Shown: positions 12,156-25,800, numbered from the stretch's first letter. The stretch: DNA of 64,000 nt from Warburgia ugandensis (GCA_035236585.1 CP141135.1:1398001-1462000), one strand, 5' to 3'. Translations and numbers: made by a program. The notes: generated by a model not told the origin, from the sequence alone.

Positions 12156-14504
12156 TCAATTTGCGGTCACAGTTATTTTCTTCCCTTTCTTCTTCCCTTT
12201 GATCATCCTCGACAAAATGTCAGCTTGCGCCGTGTTCCCTTCTGCATTGAGGCTTTTGATCAGATCCTCAGAACTGCTCCAATCTGTAGCCCCTCCTTTC
12301 TCCATTATCTTGCACAATATTGAATAGGCATTCAGTGTTTTCCCAGCAGAGCAAAGAGCGTCCAACACACGGTCATAGCTCGAGAAACTAATGTTGCAAT
12401 CTCTCTCCAAACCGAAGTCTAATAACTTCAAAGCAGCAATCGTCTTACCCTTCTCACAGAGAGCAGTTAGTAAGTGATCAAAATCAGGAATGCACTGGTT
12501 CTCCATCAACAAATTGATCCGCCCCAGGGCTTCCTCAATGTGACCCCTCATGAAAAGTGCCTCCAGGATCTTGTAAACCAAGTCCATGTGCTCCTTCACC
12601 CCCTTCTCCATCATGCCTTTCATAACCCGACTGGCTGTCTGAACTCTACCGTCGTCATATAGACCTTCCATCACCGATCTAAACAGTGAAGAACTTGGCA
12701 GATACCCATTTTCCATCATACCATCTAATGCACTCTTGGCATCAGCAGGCTCTCCTTTCTTCAAGAAACTCTCAACAAGCAACCTGTAAGTATCAGCATT
12801 TGAAACTACTCCTCTCCTTTTCATAATGTTAAGAAGCTCAATACCTGATTCTGGCTTGCCTTCCTTTGCATGCCCATGAATCAAATTGTTAAATGCAATC
12901 GGATCTTCGATACCCTTCTTCATCAGCTGCCTAAAGAACACCTCTGCCTTCTCTGTCTGCTCATGGTTGCATAAATACTCAATCATGGGGTTATAAGTTG
13001 TCGCTTCCATCTCCGAAGAACTACCTGGACTTAACAGAATGCCTTTGTCAAGAACCTTACCCAACAACTTAACAGCTTCCTCATACATTCCTTCCCTGCA
13101 ACAACCCTCAATTAAGAGACCATAATGCGATGGTTCAGTCGGAATACTCAATCTGATCATCCCTTTAAGTACGTCTAGTGCTCCATCAATGTCTCCGGAC
13201 TTACACATACAAGATATAAGCCTCAAGAAGATTGAGTTATCCTTTGGCACTAGATGCCTCTGCACCATCTCCTTCAACAGCTTTCTAGCCTCCACCATCT
13301 TGTCTACATCACAAAGTCCAGGCAACAATGTTGAATATGTATGATCATTCGGCCTAATTCCTTTTGAATCCATTTCATCTAACAAACGCAATCCATCATC
13401 AACCCGACCTACAGTGACATACCCTTTGATCATCGTTGTGTAACTAATCACATTAGGAACCGAATTCTTACTCTTCATCTCATCAAAAAATGTCTTGGCC
13501 TGCTCCATATTCTTAACCCGACAACATCCATTAATCAAAGTATTATAAGTCACCTCATCCGGAATAATCCCCCGACTCTTCATATCATCAAAAAACCGAA
13601 ATGCAGTCTCTGTTCTAAGCGAAAGAAAGAAACCCCAGATCAATAGATTATATGTATGCCGAGTCGGTTCAATTCCCTCCCTCAACATCGCATTGAAATA
13701 CCGTTTCGCCATCATAACCCGTCCACGCCGTAAGATCACCTTAAACAATGCATTATATGATTTAATCGATCTTTCGACGCCCAATTCTTTCATTTTCTGA
13801 AATATCTTAACAGACTCTTGAACAATTCCAGCTTTCCCGTAACTATCAATCAAAAGAACAAACAAATCCTCATCCCATTCAAGACCTTTCTTTGGCATAT
13901 CAAACAGAATACAACGTGCATGATTTAACTTCGATGCACGGCCTAGAATTTCGATTATCTTGTGATGGGTCGTTCTATCATGTCGAAAACCGGTTTTCTC
14001 TACCCATCGGAAAAATTGCAAAGCGTGTTCCGACTTCCGGGCACCATGTAAAACATTGTAAACTAGAGAGTTATCAAATTGTGGGACTAATGCTCTAATG
14101 GAGTTCTGCAAACGGGTGGTCCATTCTCGTTTAGCCATCATTCTACAGATAATATCTTCTAATTTTTCTGGGTTTGGACGCTTACCTCTTGGAACTCTGA
14201 AAGGGATCTTCTCTTCTTCTTGACCTGGAGCTGCATCTTGAACCGTGTATGATTCTGAAGTGCGTTTTTCTTCTGTAGGTACTGGATTGTGGTTGGAAAT
14301 GGATGCGAGTTCTGTTGGTGGAGGGTTTGGCAGATTGTTCGAGCAAAACCCATTAAGGAAAGTGAAAGAAGATGGATTTAGGACCCTACAAATGCTTGGA
14401 ACATCGGTGTTTTGGAGGGGAAATGGGGTTTGAAGGAGGGTTTTTGAGATGGGTTTTAATGGAGCAGTCATTTTTTGCCTGGATCTGGCTGCGTAGAGGA
14501 TCAT
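12156..14504 (-). CDS. P-class pentatricopeptide repeat protein, 782 aa, intronless
   Basis: A single uninterrupted reading frame encodes a PPR protein, a family that binds organellar RNA one base per repeat and stabilises, processes or helps translate it. The first ~100 residues are low-complexity, Ser/Pro-rich and short of acidic residues early on, as expected of a mitochondrial or plastid transit peptide. A second Met at residue 12 could be the real start. From about residue 150 to 770 there is a run of roughly 15 canonical 35-residue repeats, for example TYNTLINGCCRVKNMEQAKTF and SYTTMIKGYVTVGRVDDGL, without E or DYW domains. The C-terminus is basic (KGKKKGKK). Layout and tail recall the At2g37230 type; that link is from memory and not proven. 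No introns, which is usual for PPR genes. The start is well placed, with the upstream reverse-strand sequence closed by stops. Confidence 0.93.
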   Translation of the reverse strand: MILYAARSRQKMTAPLKPISKTLLQTPFPLQNTDVPSICRVLNPSSFTFLNGFCSNNLPNPPPTELASISNHNPVPTEEKRTSESYTVQDAAPGQEEEKIPFRVPRGKRPNPEKLEDIICRMMAKREWTTRLQNSIRALVPQFDNSLVYNVLHGARKSEHALQFFRWVEKTGFRHDRTTHHKIIEILGRASKLNHARCILFDMPKKGLEWDEDLFVLLIDSYGKAGIVQESVKIFQKMKELGVERSIKSYNALFKVILRRGRVMMAKRYFNAMLREGIEPTRHTYNLLIWGFFLSLRTETAFRFFDDMKSRGIIPDEVTYNTLINGCCRVKNMEQAKTFFDEMKSKNSVPNVISYTTMIKGYVTVGRVDDGLRLLDEMDSKGIRPNDHTYSTLLPGLCDVDKMVEARKLLKEMVQRHLVPKDNSIFLRLISCMCKSGDIDGALDVLKGMIRLSIPTEPSHYGLLIEGCCREGMYEEAVKLLGKVLDKGILLSPGSSSEMEATTYNPMIEYLCNHEQTEKAEVFFRQLMKKGIEDPIAFNNLIHGHAKEGKPESGIELLNIMKRRGVVSNADTYRLLVESFLKKGEPADAKSALDGMMENGYLPSSSLFRSVMEGLYDDGRVQTASRVMKGMMEKGVKEHMDLVYKILEALFMRGHIEEALGRINLLMENQCIPDFDHLLTALCEKGKTIAALKLLDFGLERDCNISFSSYDRVLDALCSAGKTLNAYSILCKIMEKGGATDWSSSEDLIKSLNAEGNTAQADILSRMIKGKKKGKKITVTAN

Positions 14505-16255
14505 GGATCTACCAAGAAATGTTTCGAGATGGAAGAAATGGAAAGGCCTTCTGGGTTCTTAGGGTTTTGAGTTTCTGTGAAGGGTTTTACGTCAAAGTGC
14601 TATTGCCAGACGCGAAGTCTGTGTAATTCAGGCAACTGCTAACTTACTAGCTCAGTTGCTGGGCCACCCTTTCAGGTGAGGTTCACTGTGGCCCACTGAA
14701 CTGATCCTTACCAGGTTAATGGTAGAAGTTGGAGTTTTGGGGACAGTAGGTTTGTTTTACATTTGCTTCACTGGGGGCCCAATCCATGACATGATTGTGG
14801 TCATCCTGATCTTGATCTGTACAGATTACTTCTGTAGGAGTTCCAGTCTACAAGAAGTCACAGATAAAAGTACATGGGACCCATAAATTTGGAAATCCAA
14901 ACTTCCACATCTAGAGATGAAAGCAACATAGGAAAATGGTAACCAATTGAAAGGTCAAAAGCATCCAATGGATGCTCTGGGTATCACCTATATAGGATGT
15001 TTCAGGCATTGAACGGTTTGGATAATCGACCCTCTCTGTCCCACATGTTCTTTTTTAGTTAAACTGATACCATATAGTTACCCTGAGAATTGATGCTAAA
15101 ACTCCTTTCCACGGTGATATTATGGTGTAGCAAAGTAAGTGCTTTGATTTCACCAAAAAACCGCAAGTGCTCTGTCCCACCATCTTCACCTTAGTTAATA
15201 GACACATTGATGGTGATTACTGTTGGATGATGATCATAGTGCTGGTTCAATCTGCGCCTGTTTCTCGTTCGGAACTGCATGGACAGACCAGTACTTGGAT
15301 GATCTTTGGAAGGAGCGAGAATCTGAGACTAATGATTAAGTCAATTGGTATATGATCCTGAGAAGATTTCAGCATTGGATAATCCATCATTTTAAAGAAC
15401 ATCATGGGATAATCCATCATTTTAAGAAACTACTGATAGAATCATCAAATGGGTGTAGAACAATAAGATTTCTGTGGAGTCCCTGCAAACCGTCGGCCCT
15501 GCCAATGTTCCTATGAGGTACACTACTGAAGCTTTTCTCAATATCTTTGCTTATCGCGAGAAGAACATGTTCTGCTGACTAGACGGCACTGTTCAAGCAG
15601 CGGTTTGGCTTCCCCTTAGTCTCGTGCATCACTGATAGAGCACGAAGACAGCTGCACGTTACATCCTTCACTGAGATATTTGATGCACATTCTTTGCTTC
15701 AACATCTGCATTTCCTGTCCTGGAAAGACCATTTATTCAGTATTTTCCCAAAGTTCTCCCTGTCCCATGATTAGCAGAGACTCAAATGTGAAAGACCTTC
15801 CCCTAATCTGAACTCTGAACCAAAATTATAAAACCGATATTTTGCATTTGTTATCGGTTCATGATAACTTCCCTTTCCTGGTACTTTAAGCTATAATACA
15901 CACAGAAATATTGAACTAGTCTATATACAAAAGCTAGAGATGATGCTTCAACAGAATCATATTGTATCGAGTTGAAGCAAAGATAGTATCATTTGAAAAA
16001 ATGTACATGCTCTAACAAAATATATCACTCCCATCATTTCTCGAAGTTCCCGGACATAATTATGTGGAACTATGGGAAAGCCATGTCGCTTGGATATTGT
16101 TTGTCCGAAATGACACCAATCCTGAGCTTCCTTGAAAGTCTGCGTGAGAAGAAGAAAATGCCAAGATGTTCTTCATCCCACTTGTCCGGGGTCTTCACCA
16201 AGTTTCTATTGATTCACTGTGCTGGTCAGACAAAATCAGTTAGTACATCTGAAAA
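14505..16255. other. Intergenic, upstream of the PPR gene
   Basis: No gene recognised. A short direct repeat (gataatccatcattttaaa) occurs twice at about 15377-15425. The PPR promoter should lie in the first few hundred bases, but I see no clear TATA box. Confidence 0.5.
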
Positions 16256-16857
16256 TATTTCAACATCACCCTCCAACTAGAAAGATTCTGCAAGTTGTGA
16301 TAGGAATTAGCAAAGAAATGAGAAGCTGAAGGCAGACCCTCAAATGAAGACATAATGCAAGATTCGAATGGTAATGATCCTGGTTAAAAGCTTGGTGGTA
16401 GCAGCATGGCAGCAATCGGTACCTGATGACTGGTTGATTTGCATCTAGGACAGCACGGGCAGGGGGTTTCGTCTGGGATAAGAGGAGATCTTCTTGGGCT
16501 TTAATGATCCGAATAAAGGAACTGAAATGAAGCAGGAGCTCTGCTCTTTTTTCCAGAGGCCCGATTTCCCTCAGAGCAATTGCTTGGTCCAATATATGAT
16601 CTTCGACCATGGCAATTGTTTCATAGCATTGCCAGGACTTGCATTGGACACTGGTCAGCATTCCACAAGCTTCATCGGGGTCAATGATCTTGCTGTTTGA
16701 AAAAAAGAGTGATGCTCAATGTTGCTAGGATTCGTCCCGCTGCAATTTCTATTCTTACTGCCATTTTAATCGAGCTTCCTTTTGTTTTCTCAATTAGGTT
16801 CAATAAGACTAGTTGGCTATTGCACATCACCTCGATCCAACTGCATCCAGGCACTCT

Positions 16858-18463
16858 CTACTTCTCTATTCTCCATAACTCTCTCAACTTCCCCACACCA
16901 TCCCAATTGCTCGAGTCTGCATACATATTAGACAATAATATATAAGTTAACAAATCTTGCTTATCCAAAGCAAGTGCACACTCAGCTACTCTCTTTGCAT
17001 TCTCCAAATACCCCTGAACACGGCATTCCAGCTCTACCAAGAAGATCAGCCATACAAGCGTAGTGGTCATCTCCTGCAGTAATGCCACAATCATGAGTCA
17101 CGGGAGAGAAGTAACACCATCCTTCATCAACAGATCCTCCCAGATGAAAGTAATGTCATTTGGCTCGACATGTTCCAACCTCATCCCATCAAAAACCTCT
17201 AGAGCTTCCTTGGGTTAGCCACCTTGAGCAAAACCGATGATTATTGTGGTCAAGTAACAAGAGAACGATCATTTATTGTCTTAAAAACCCTCCAAGCAGC
17301 ATCCTTGCATCCACATTTAGCGTACATATCCACAAGTGATGCATGCATTGGTGTCATCTCCTAGTTTAATTCTCAAAGAGTGAGCTTTCTTCCCTTCTCC
17401 AAGTACCATCAGATTAACAGAAGCATTGAGGGCAGTTGTTAATGTGATTTTGCTCGACTTAACACCCATCAATTTCATCCGTTCAATGATTTTGAGCGCT
17501 TCGATTGGTTGCCCACACTGCAACCAACCCAGAAGCCATCTGAGTCCATGATGCCACATCTTTTTGTGGCATCTCGTCAAATGCTTTCATAGCTTCATTC
17601 AATTCCTTGTTCTTTAAGTACATGTCAATGAAAGAATTCCCACAGAGATATCCTTTCCCTGCTACGCTTAACTAGCTGAGCATGCACTTGCAAAGCCACT
17701 TTTGAGACTCAAAATAGCAGCCAAACCCGGCAAAACACTCGCAAAGGTAAAGTTATCCGGCTTCACTTCTTCAATATTCATTCTACACCAAAGCTCCAAA
17801 CTCTACGAGTAACAAAATTGCAAGAATCCCTATATCATCATGTTCCAAGAAACAGTATGCTTCTGCACACATTTCTCGAATGATTCTTCGGCTTCCACCA
17901 ACTTCCCATGCCGAATCAAGACCGCAAGGAATGCATTCATCAGACATGCATTCGACTCAAAACCAAACTGAATGATTTCCGTGTATATTTGGTGAGCATG
18001 AGCCAAATTCTCGGAGAGAGAGCACGCTTGCAGAGTACCAACAAGAGTGAATTCATTGGGCTTTACCCCGCTTGTTGCATATCTTTAAAGAGAGAGGGAG
18101 TGTCTCTGGGGCGCCCATGTTGAAACAAGGCCTGCAATAACTGCAGACCATGATACAATGTTCTATCAGACATTTCGCCCAACAACTGGAGACTCTTATG
18201 AGATTACCACATTTGCAGCACATGTTAAGCAGATGGTTATGCAGCACCACCGACGAAAGTAATGATTGTTTGATGATTTTACCGTGAATTGCTTCCCCAT
18301 GATCTGAGGAATAGGTTTGGTCACATCTCGGCAAGAGATTGGAGTATGTATCGGGTTTATGAGATGTTTGATGAATGGACTGCACGAGAATTTCTTCCAA
18401 CAAATGAAGATTGGAAGCTACGGATAGAAATTGAATGTAGCATTCGGTAATGCATCTAGTCAT
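16858..18463 (-). pseudogene. Decayed PLS/E-type PPR pseudogene
   Basis: Read on the minus strand, PPR-like pieces follow one another in the right order but in different frames with stops between. An N-terminal part (18463-18053) contains DTYSNLLPRCDQ and IHGKIIKQSLLSS, then LHNHLLNMCCKCGNL, typical of editing-type PPR proteins. A middle part (17580-17317) contains QPIEALKIIERMKLMGVKSS. The end (17094-16858) contains ALDKQDLLTYILLSNMYADS followed by NWDGVGKLRELW, which is the E motif. Several frameshifts and stops show it is not functional. It shares strand with the intact PPR gene but is of a different subclass, so it is not a simple duplicate of it. Confidence 0.75.
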
Positions 18464-19845
18464 TCATTGGCTGTTGGGCGACCGTCTAAATTTCCACTTC
18501 AGTTTAAACACTTGACCGTAAAGAGGAATGCTATGCCTAGGCCCCATGAGGCACTTCCCTAGAGCCTTTCATTGTTGCATGGAGATGACCCAACTTTAGA
18601 TGATGGGATCCGTTTATCTTACACTCTGGTCTTGGATATCTAGCAAACAAAAAATATGATGAATGTGTTTTTTGGAGTTGAATTTAGACCATTGTTTATA
18701 TAAAGTTTGTAATTATCTATGTTTTGTGATAAATATAAACTAGAATTGTCAAATTCATGTATTATTTGAACAGCCGCATATTCAAGATCACAACAATGAG
18801 ATGAACAGATTTGATCATCCAAATATAATCCTATCCACTCAAAAAGGAGTGCGTCTAAGGAAAACTGAGTACCATGTAAGGCCTTTAGCCTAGCATTCCT
18901 CGACTGTAAATGCCCATCGATATAGAGTGAGCCCACCATTGATTTATATGCGTGCCGTGTGTGGTGGACGTATAGTTTGATCTCTAACTATGAACAATAC
19001 ATGACACAATGACAAGCCAGAGGCTATTGCAACGCATCTCAAGTGGTGGTTTGGGCTAAGGAGTTAGCCCATAAGGTTCGTGGACTTGGCCTAAGGGTTA
19101 GGCCTGATTTCGAAGATCTATGAAGTTGGCCCAAGGATTTGGTCTGCATTGAGAGGCCTGTGGTGCCCATATTCTAGAGTATTATATGTAAAACCATCTA
19201 TGTAAATATCTGGATATGCTAGAAGGGTTCTAGTTTAGTCCTTAAGCAAGATTTAGGCTAGCCATTTATAGTAGAAGTGTATAGAAGATTCTGAGCTTCT
19301 AGATATATTCTAACACATGATGATTAACATGTGGTATGATCTTAGAGGAGGTCGACAGAATAGAGTTCTATAAACAGCATCTAAATTTGTAAGATGTCTT
19401 GAGAGTAATGGAGAGCTTTCTTTGAGACTATGCCGATCTCGAGTACGTTTCCTTGTTTTCTTGTGGTGGTCTAAGTGAGAAGGCTTGGCTCAGGGCTAAA
19501 GAGTGGCTAAGGCCATGACAATGGATGTCGGAGGAAAGTTGGAACATTGGTGCCTTTTCTACTTGGTAGTAGCTAGGCTTGGATGGCAGCACAATGGCCA
19601 CCGTGGTTCCTGGCATGGAGGCAAGCAACATAGGTGGCAACTCAAAAGTGGTGCCACGAGGGCAAGAAGTATGGTATTAGAGACTGAGCAGAAATGGAGG
19701 ACTAGACCTAGCTGCATGGGGCAGTGCACCTTGCCAAGTTGAACTTTTGGCATGACACAACAGGAAGAGCACTTGGGCAAGATTGAGCTTGTCAAAACTT
19801 TTGGGATGAGAAGGCGATTCCCTTGGTGGAGAGGTCCAACAGGTG
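18464..19845. other. Intergenic, possibly old LTR-retrotransposon DNA
   Basis: No gene recognised. Sequence around 19060-19330, with repeated 'ggcctaagg/ttggccc' phrases and AT-rich ends, looks LTR-like and precedes the gag-like stretch downstream, but I could not find matching ends. Confidence 0.35.
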
Positions 19846-19849
19846 AATG

Positions 19850-20285
19850 TCCACCTTGACGAGCTTGTCTTCTTCAAGGTTGCAATGGAGGTCTTCGAGA
19901 TGGAGATCTTGAAGTTGAGTGGAGGGTACAGTGGAGCAAATGTTGCAGAGGGTAAGTACTAACTTTGAGAAGTTCAAGTAAGAGATGACCCATGACATAG
20001 GGCAAATGAAGGTACATCTCGGGGATGTAGAAGCTATGAGGGCAACTATAGGTGAGTACAAAGACTCAAGGAACAAGGTGGTGCTTTAGAGAAGGTAGTT
20101 GCCAACAAGGTTATAGCCACGCGTGAGAGCATAAGATAGAGGGTGGTTTCTACGACCAAAGAACTTCATTTTGAGCGTGAAGCAATACTTAAAAGGCATT
20201 GAGGATCGGGGCCTAGACGAGAATTTTACAAAGTTTTGGGGAGGTTTTAAATAGCACAGAAGGGCCATCTCTCTAGAGAAGGAAT
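19850..20285 (+). mobile_element. Probable Ty3/gypsy gag relic
   Basis: A stretch around 20140-20215 reads approximately VVSTTKELHFERE then AILKRH with a frameshift. It resembles the conserved plant gypsy gag block where a 'KEL.NFLW..EQYF' motif precedes a 'RIEDE' stretch. The upstream part is rich in Glu/Lys/Val like the gag coiled coil. Stops in every frame show it is dead. Assignment rests on a short motif and is tentative. Confidence 0.35.
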
Positions 20286-21028
20286 TATATGATGGTATCA
20301 GGGAGCATATATGATAAGAGAGAAAAGTGGCTCATGGGCTCACTTTTTGTATGTTTTCAAAGATCAAACCCTTCATCTAATTCGATCCATCTTGGCCTTT
20401 TTAGTTGTAAAATTAGATAGTTTCTATGTATTTTAGGCCTTTCACTTTTGCACTGTCTATTCACAGGTAGAAAGAAAAACTTTGGAGTTATCTTTTTAGA
20501 AAACAATCCTCGGACTAAGGGGATCAGGCTGGGATGAAGAAGATGAATTATTTGGATCCAAAAAACCGTAAAAGTGTAGGCCTGCTAATTATTTTTCCTT
20601 TTGCTTGATATATAATTCTAGTACATCGAAAGAGAGCATCATATGACGATAAATTAAAGGGTCTTTAATAGAGATGAGGTTCTAACCTAGCATGTTTTTT
20701 AGAAGATCTATGTCATTCATCTTGTTGTCTCTTTCTTTTCAAGAAGACATGTGAAAAATGCCCCCAATCAAATAACATTTTCTATCTATTTTTCCAGTTT
20801 TAGAACCAACGGTCATGATTTCTATCCAAACTAACATAATCGGTTTTTGAGAATGAACTCAAGTTCCCCTTTCAGAGGAACTCCTGGAGAGAGAGAGTTG
20901 GCCATTTTGCCCCCTTCAAAACCCCTCTAAAACCTCGAGCGAAAGACCTTCCTGGATGCTCCACGCTGCCGCAAGTGAGGCCGACAGAGCAACACCCCAA
21001 CTGGTTTCCCATTACCCATTTGGGCGAA

Positions 21029-22758
21029 ATGTGGAAGCTCCATCGCCGTCGCTCCCTCCATTTAATCGCCAATCAATCCCTTCTGGGTCTTGGATCCCTC
21101 TCTCAAATGGCAACACTAGCAACATCAGCCGCAGTTTCTGAAGAGACCCCGGAACCTCTCTTCACTTACCCAGAAGGCTTCCCCAGTCCCGACCCCAAAT
21201 ACGCAGAAACCATAAGGGCGATTCCCCGGGAGACGTCCGGCAAAAGCATAGCGGCCAAATTGAGGAAGAAGGGGCTGGTACCCAGCATCGTCTTCGAGCA
21301 GGAGAAGGGAGAGGAGGGCGGCAATAAGCGCCTTCTTGCCGTACAGAGGAACCAGATCTGGAAACTCCAAAATCATCTCGGTCGTTCTTTCTTCCAATCC
21401 AGGCTATTTGATTTGGAAGTACGCTCCGATTTTGATTCTGGTGAACTCATTGAGAAGGTTCGCGTGTTGCCGCGATGGGTACCTTCTGTTTCCTCTATGT
21501 TTCTCTTCTGTCTTCATCCCTTTTGTTAATGGGGGCGGTGATTTTTATTTATTTATTTGCCTTTTGTTTTAGTTGGTATTTACTTGCCTGCTTATAAATT
21601 CATATGACTTCTTGAGAAATACACATATTTTGGCAGGAAGGAATGCAACTGTGTGCAGTTCATGCTGCCACCGTTATGAATGCAATGAATCTACTATTAT
21701 ATTGTCGTTATACCTTCGTTTAAGCCATGATCATCCAAGTCTCCTTGTCTGAATTTCTGTTCTGAAGCTTAATGTCAATCTAATAGAAAAAAGGTCCAAC
21801 TTTACCATCACATTAGATGATTATTTGGTCAGTTTATTCATTTACAAAGATCCATGTCATGAGTTCCATCGTATTGAGTTACATGGATGTCAAGTCTCAA
21901 TTAGAATCTTATCATCGTCGTGATTATGGACCTGTGCACATCATTCTTTGATGATACCCAGTGACTAAGCACGTTCTGGCATTATGTCAAACCAAAAATT
22001 GATAATCTTGCCCCCCTGCAAACATAGATTCACTTTAATTATTTCTCTACATTTTTGATCCGTATAGAATTGCTCTTGCTTGATGTTGGTGAATCCCATG
22101 TTGCAGCAGGCCACATCAACCAATTGGCATGCTCATCTGTGACTGGGAACGTTGTTCTGCAAACAAGTCACAAATGTTGACTATGGTGAAGACAAAGAAA
22201 ACCCACTGGAAAATATGTCAGTACGCTACCTCTGTCCCATGTCCAAATTCATTTCTCACTGCTTCCAGCATTGCTTTTTACTTTCATTTCCCCTCTGGGA
22301 AGTATTTTCTCTGAATAGAAGTACTAGTGCAAAGAGCAATGGGACAAATTCATTAGCCATAGAAGCCAATAGCTGCTATAATTTTTTCCATGCAGCCATA
22401 CTTTGTGAAACTAGTAAGGTTGTCAATGTGGTGAATGGACCGTTAAGGTTATCTCTTTGCAGTGGTCAACAAGAATGGTCACCATTGGCAATGTTTGACT
22501 ACAAATGACACTCAGAAATTTTATTTAACCAACACTGATAAGCCATCTATTTTGAAAATGGAAAAAGAAGTATCAGAGTTGTCTTGACAAGGTTTACTAA
22601 AAAATAGTGACAACTATGTGTTGTATTTCATAACATGTTAAATGAGTTTACAAGGGTATAACATTGTATTTCATACCATGTTGCATGAGTGTGTGTATAT
22701 AACGTTGTATTTCATACCATGTTGTGTGTGTAGGTGGGTGGGTGGTGTGGGTGCGTGC

Positions 22759-22814
<56 letters not shown>

Positions 22815-25800
22815 TGAAGAGTGATTTGGAGAACCTTTCTAGTTAGTCTGATAAAAAAGCTGTGACTATGATTGCAAAAGATGGACAAGACTTATCCAAA
22901 TTAGAGGATATCATCTCGAGTTCTCATTTTATGTATAACAAGTCAGTTTGAGAATCTCTAAGCGAGTGGAGTGATCTACTTAAAATTTTCTTTAAGGAGT
23001 TCTTTTGGACAATAACAAACTCATGTAGAGGAAAGATGTATAAGTGACATGGTATAGCTGTGCATATCTATCAATGTAGGTAATCTCTAGCAACTCAAGA
23101 TCCAAGCACAAAACCACAAGGCAATGACGTCTAACCCCATTATCCAACAGTTGTGTCACCGAATCCCTCTTTGGACAAACAATCAGCTTTCTTGCTCATA
23201 TATCTACTGACTTTGATAAATCATACTTGGGTTCTGTGAGTGCATTGAAAAACTTCTTATCACAAATGCGGACTGCCATGGATAGATTGAAACCAAATTT
23301 AGCAAATGAAATACACATCAGCCTAGAGCTTCGTTCTAATCAAGTTCCAAATGTCACACCCATGGCCTGCGCTTCAGCATAATTCGAGGCTGTGATATCC
23401 TATTGGACTTGAAAACTCCATTAACGTCATCCTGTCACAACCCAGCTGATGCTTTCTAGTTTCTCGTGTGGCTAAAATCAGCCAAAATTAAACTTAAGCA
23501 TACCTGATAGGGGAGACCAGTGTGGTGAAGATGTTACCTTGTGGATTAGGTCTGTATTCTGAATACCACCACAGCTTGGTTGTGTAAATGCTTGAAAGAG
23601 GTTTTGTTGTGCAGGTCCAACATATTGACCTGGTTAGATATTCTTTTACAAATGATAGCGGACCTGCTGTTTTATCTCTTAATACCTGACAAAGACACTC
23701 CTTCCTTGAGATTCTACCAGGTACCCATACCATACAAGGTATAATCTCCTCTAACCATGGCCTTGACAATGACCATGCCTCCATGAGCTCAACCATTGCA
23801 TCTCCAGCTCATATCAAACTAAAGGGAATTTATGCCCCTAAGACATCTAGAGAGTATCAATAACATTCAAGTCAGCTCAGCATCCTTATAGCACAGTGGA
23901 AAGAGTCATGGACAACTAACAATGTGTGGCATGGTCCAGAAAGTGGTCCAAACACCTACAATTAAACAAGGACCCACAGGAAGACTTGAGATACTATCTA
24001 ATTGCTATGTTCATTATGTATAACTATCAAGAAGGGGAGCCTTGGCGCAACGGTAAAAAAAATTATGTATAACTATCAAAATGGTGATAGAATGCTCAAA
24101 CAGAAAAGACACAAGTGCTTCCATTTCCATATTCTACTGTCATCCTTGGACTGGCAGAGGTAGTGGTTCTCAAGCATCCAAGAAGACCAGCATGTAGCCC
24201 CACCTCGTGCTTGAAGAAGTGTCAGTGGGAACTTATTGACTGGAGTGGCTTGTCTATAGCCACATGATAAAGTCTCTTAAATGTCTCCACCGGCAGAGTG
24301 TTTACCATGCCAAGTACAGCCCAGAATTGAATCTGATCAACATCTGTTTGGAAATCAAATCCCCTCTAAAGGCTTCCTACTTGCTCAGCTTCTATCTTGT
24401 CTCTTACATAGTCATGATCAACAAACTGGCATCATAAGTTAGCAGGTGACAGAGATTTTATATTTTTTATTAATATCTTTCCAACAATGTGTTCTAGGGC
24501 ATTTCATTGAGATGGGACCTAGTGTAATGGAAGTAGCAGGTCTTTGTGCTCGCTTTGAGTTGGTAGGACTTAGCAGCTTGTAGTAAGCGTCAGCTTAACT
24601 GAACTTTGCTTTCACTGTGGATATCCAGGAATAGTTAATCTAATATTGGAAAGGAGCATGTACTTACATTGACTCCTTCAATTGACTTTTCTAATATATT
24701 GTGATCAACAGTGATTTATTGATTGCCTGAACAAACTGGGATGAGGTAATCCCTCTGGGCTAGATCAAAGAAACAAGGAAAGAAAATGAAAAAACTTAAT
24801 GTATTAACCTCTTCTCTGACAGTATTGTCTGCAACATCTTGCTACCTAGTAATAAACTTATGGCAGGCAATTAACAAAGTTAAAATGTCTAATACTTTCA
24901 TGATTTTGTTTCCTAAAAGGTGAATGATGGGAGCTCTTTCTTGATTCTCAAGCAATCACCTTGTTCAAATTTCCTATTAATACTCAACTTGACAGTTAGT
25001 CCTGATATCTTTGCAAGTTACAGCTCAACTTTCTCTTCATTTGAATCTTAAATGACAATAATAAGAAGAAAACTTATAGTTTCCCCTTCTTCCTCTTACA
25101 ATGATTCATTTTAGTGAATGTTAGTTTGAAATGATGACCTTCTTAGAATTGATTGGACAGTGTTCTCATTCATTCCCCCCAAAAATGATTATATGGTGCT
25201 TACTTGGTTTTTGAGAAAGGTAACTTTTGGGAATCAATCTATTGGGATGAGAAATCAATCAGGAGCTACTTAGGTTCTGTTGAGCACATCTAAAAGTGTT
25301 ACGGTAGTGACTGAAGATGATAAGATTGATGGTTCAGGGTGAAGAGTAATTTCTGTCTGCTTGATGGAGAGTTTTAAATCAGTAAGCAGCCTTGACATTT
25401 CTAACAGAGCAAAATGCTGTCTGAAGTACTCTGGCAGCTTTAGATTATACAGAGAAGTTGGTGGTTATGATGACTTGACCAAACAGGCAAAGACTTGGTC
25501 GATTTGACCCTATAACTTTAACTTTCTGTGCTTTTGCATTGTCTAATTGCTCACCAGCTTCTGTCTGTTGAAATCTTCATATTTTGGCCGCAGCTAAGTT
25601 ACTTAGACCAAGATTTAATTTTACGTATTTGTTCTAAGCAATAATTCCAAATTTTATGCTGATTTACTTCAATAACCATTTCATGGATAGGAGCCCCTTA
25701 AATTAATGTCTCAAGTTGCTTTCTTTTCTGTTTTAGTTTATCAAGTTTCTGTTTGTCATCTGAATTGCGTCTTACTGTTATCTGTTAGTTACATCTACAT

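Noticed and set aside
23130-23800. Fairly open minus-strand stretches in intron 1 of the bL25-like gene
   Set aside because: Looked for retrotransposon RT or integrase motifs and found none; composition alone can explain them.
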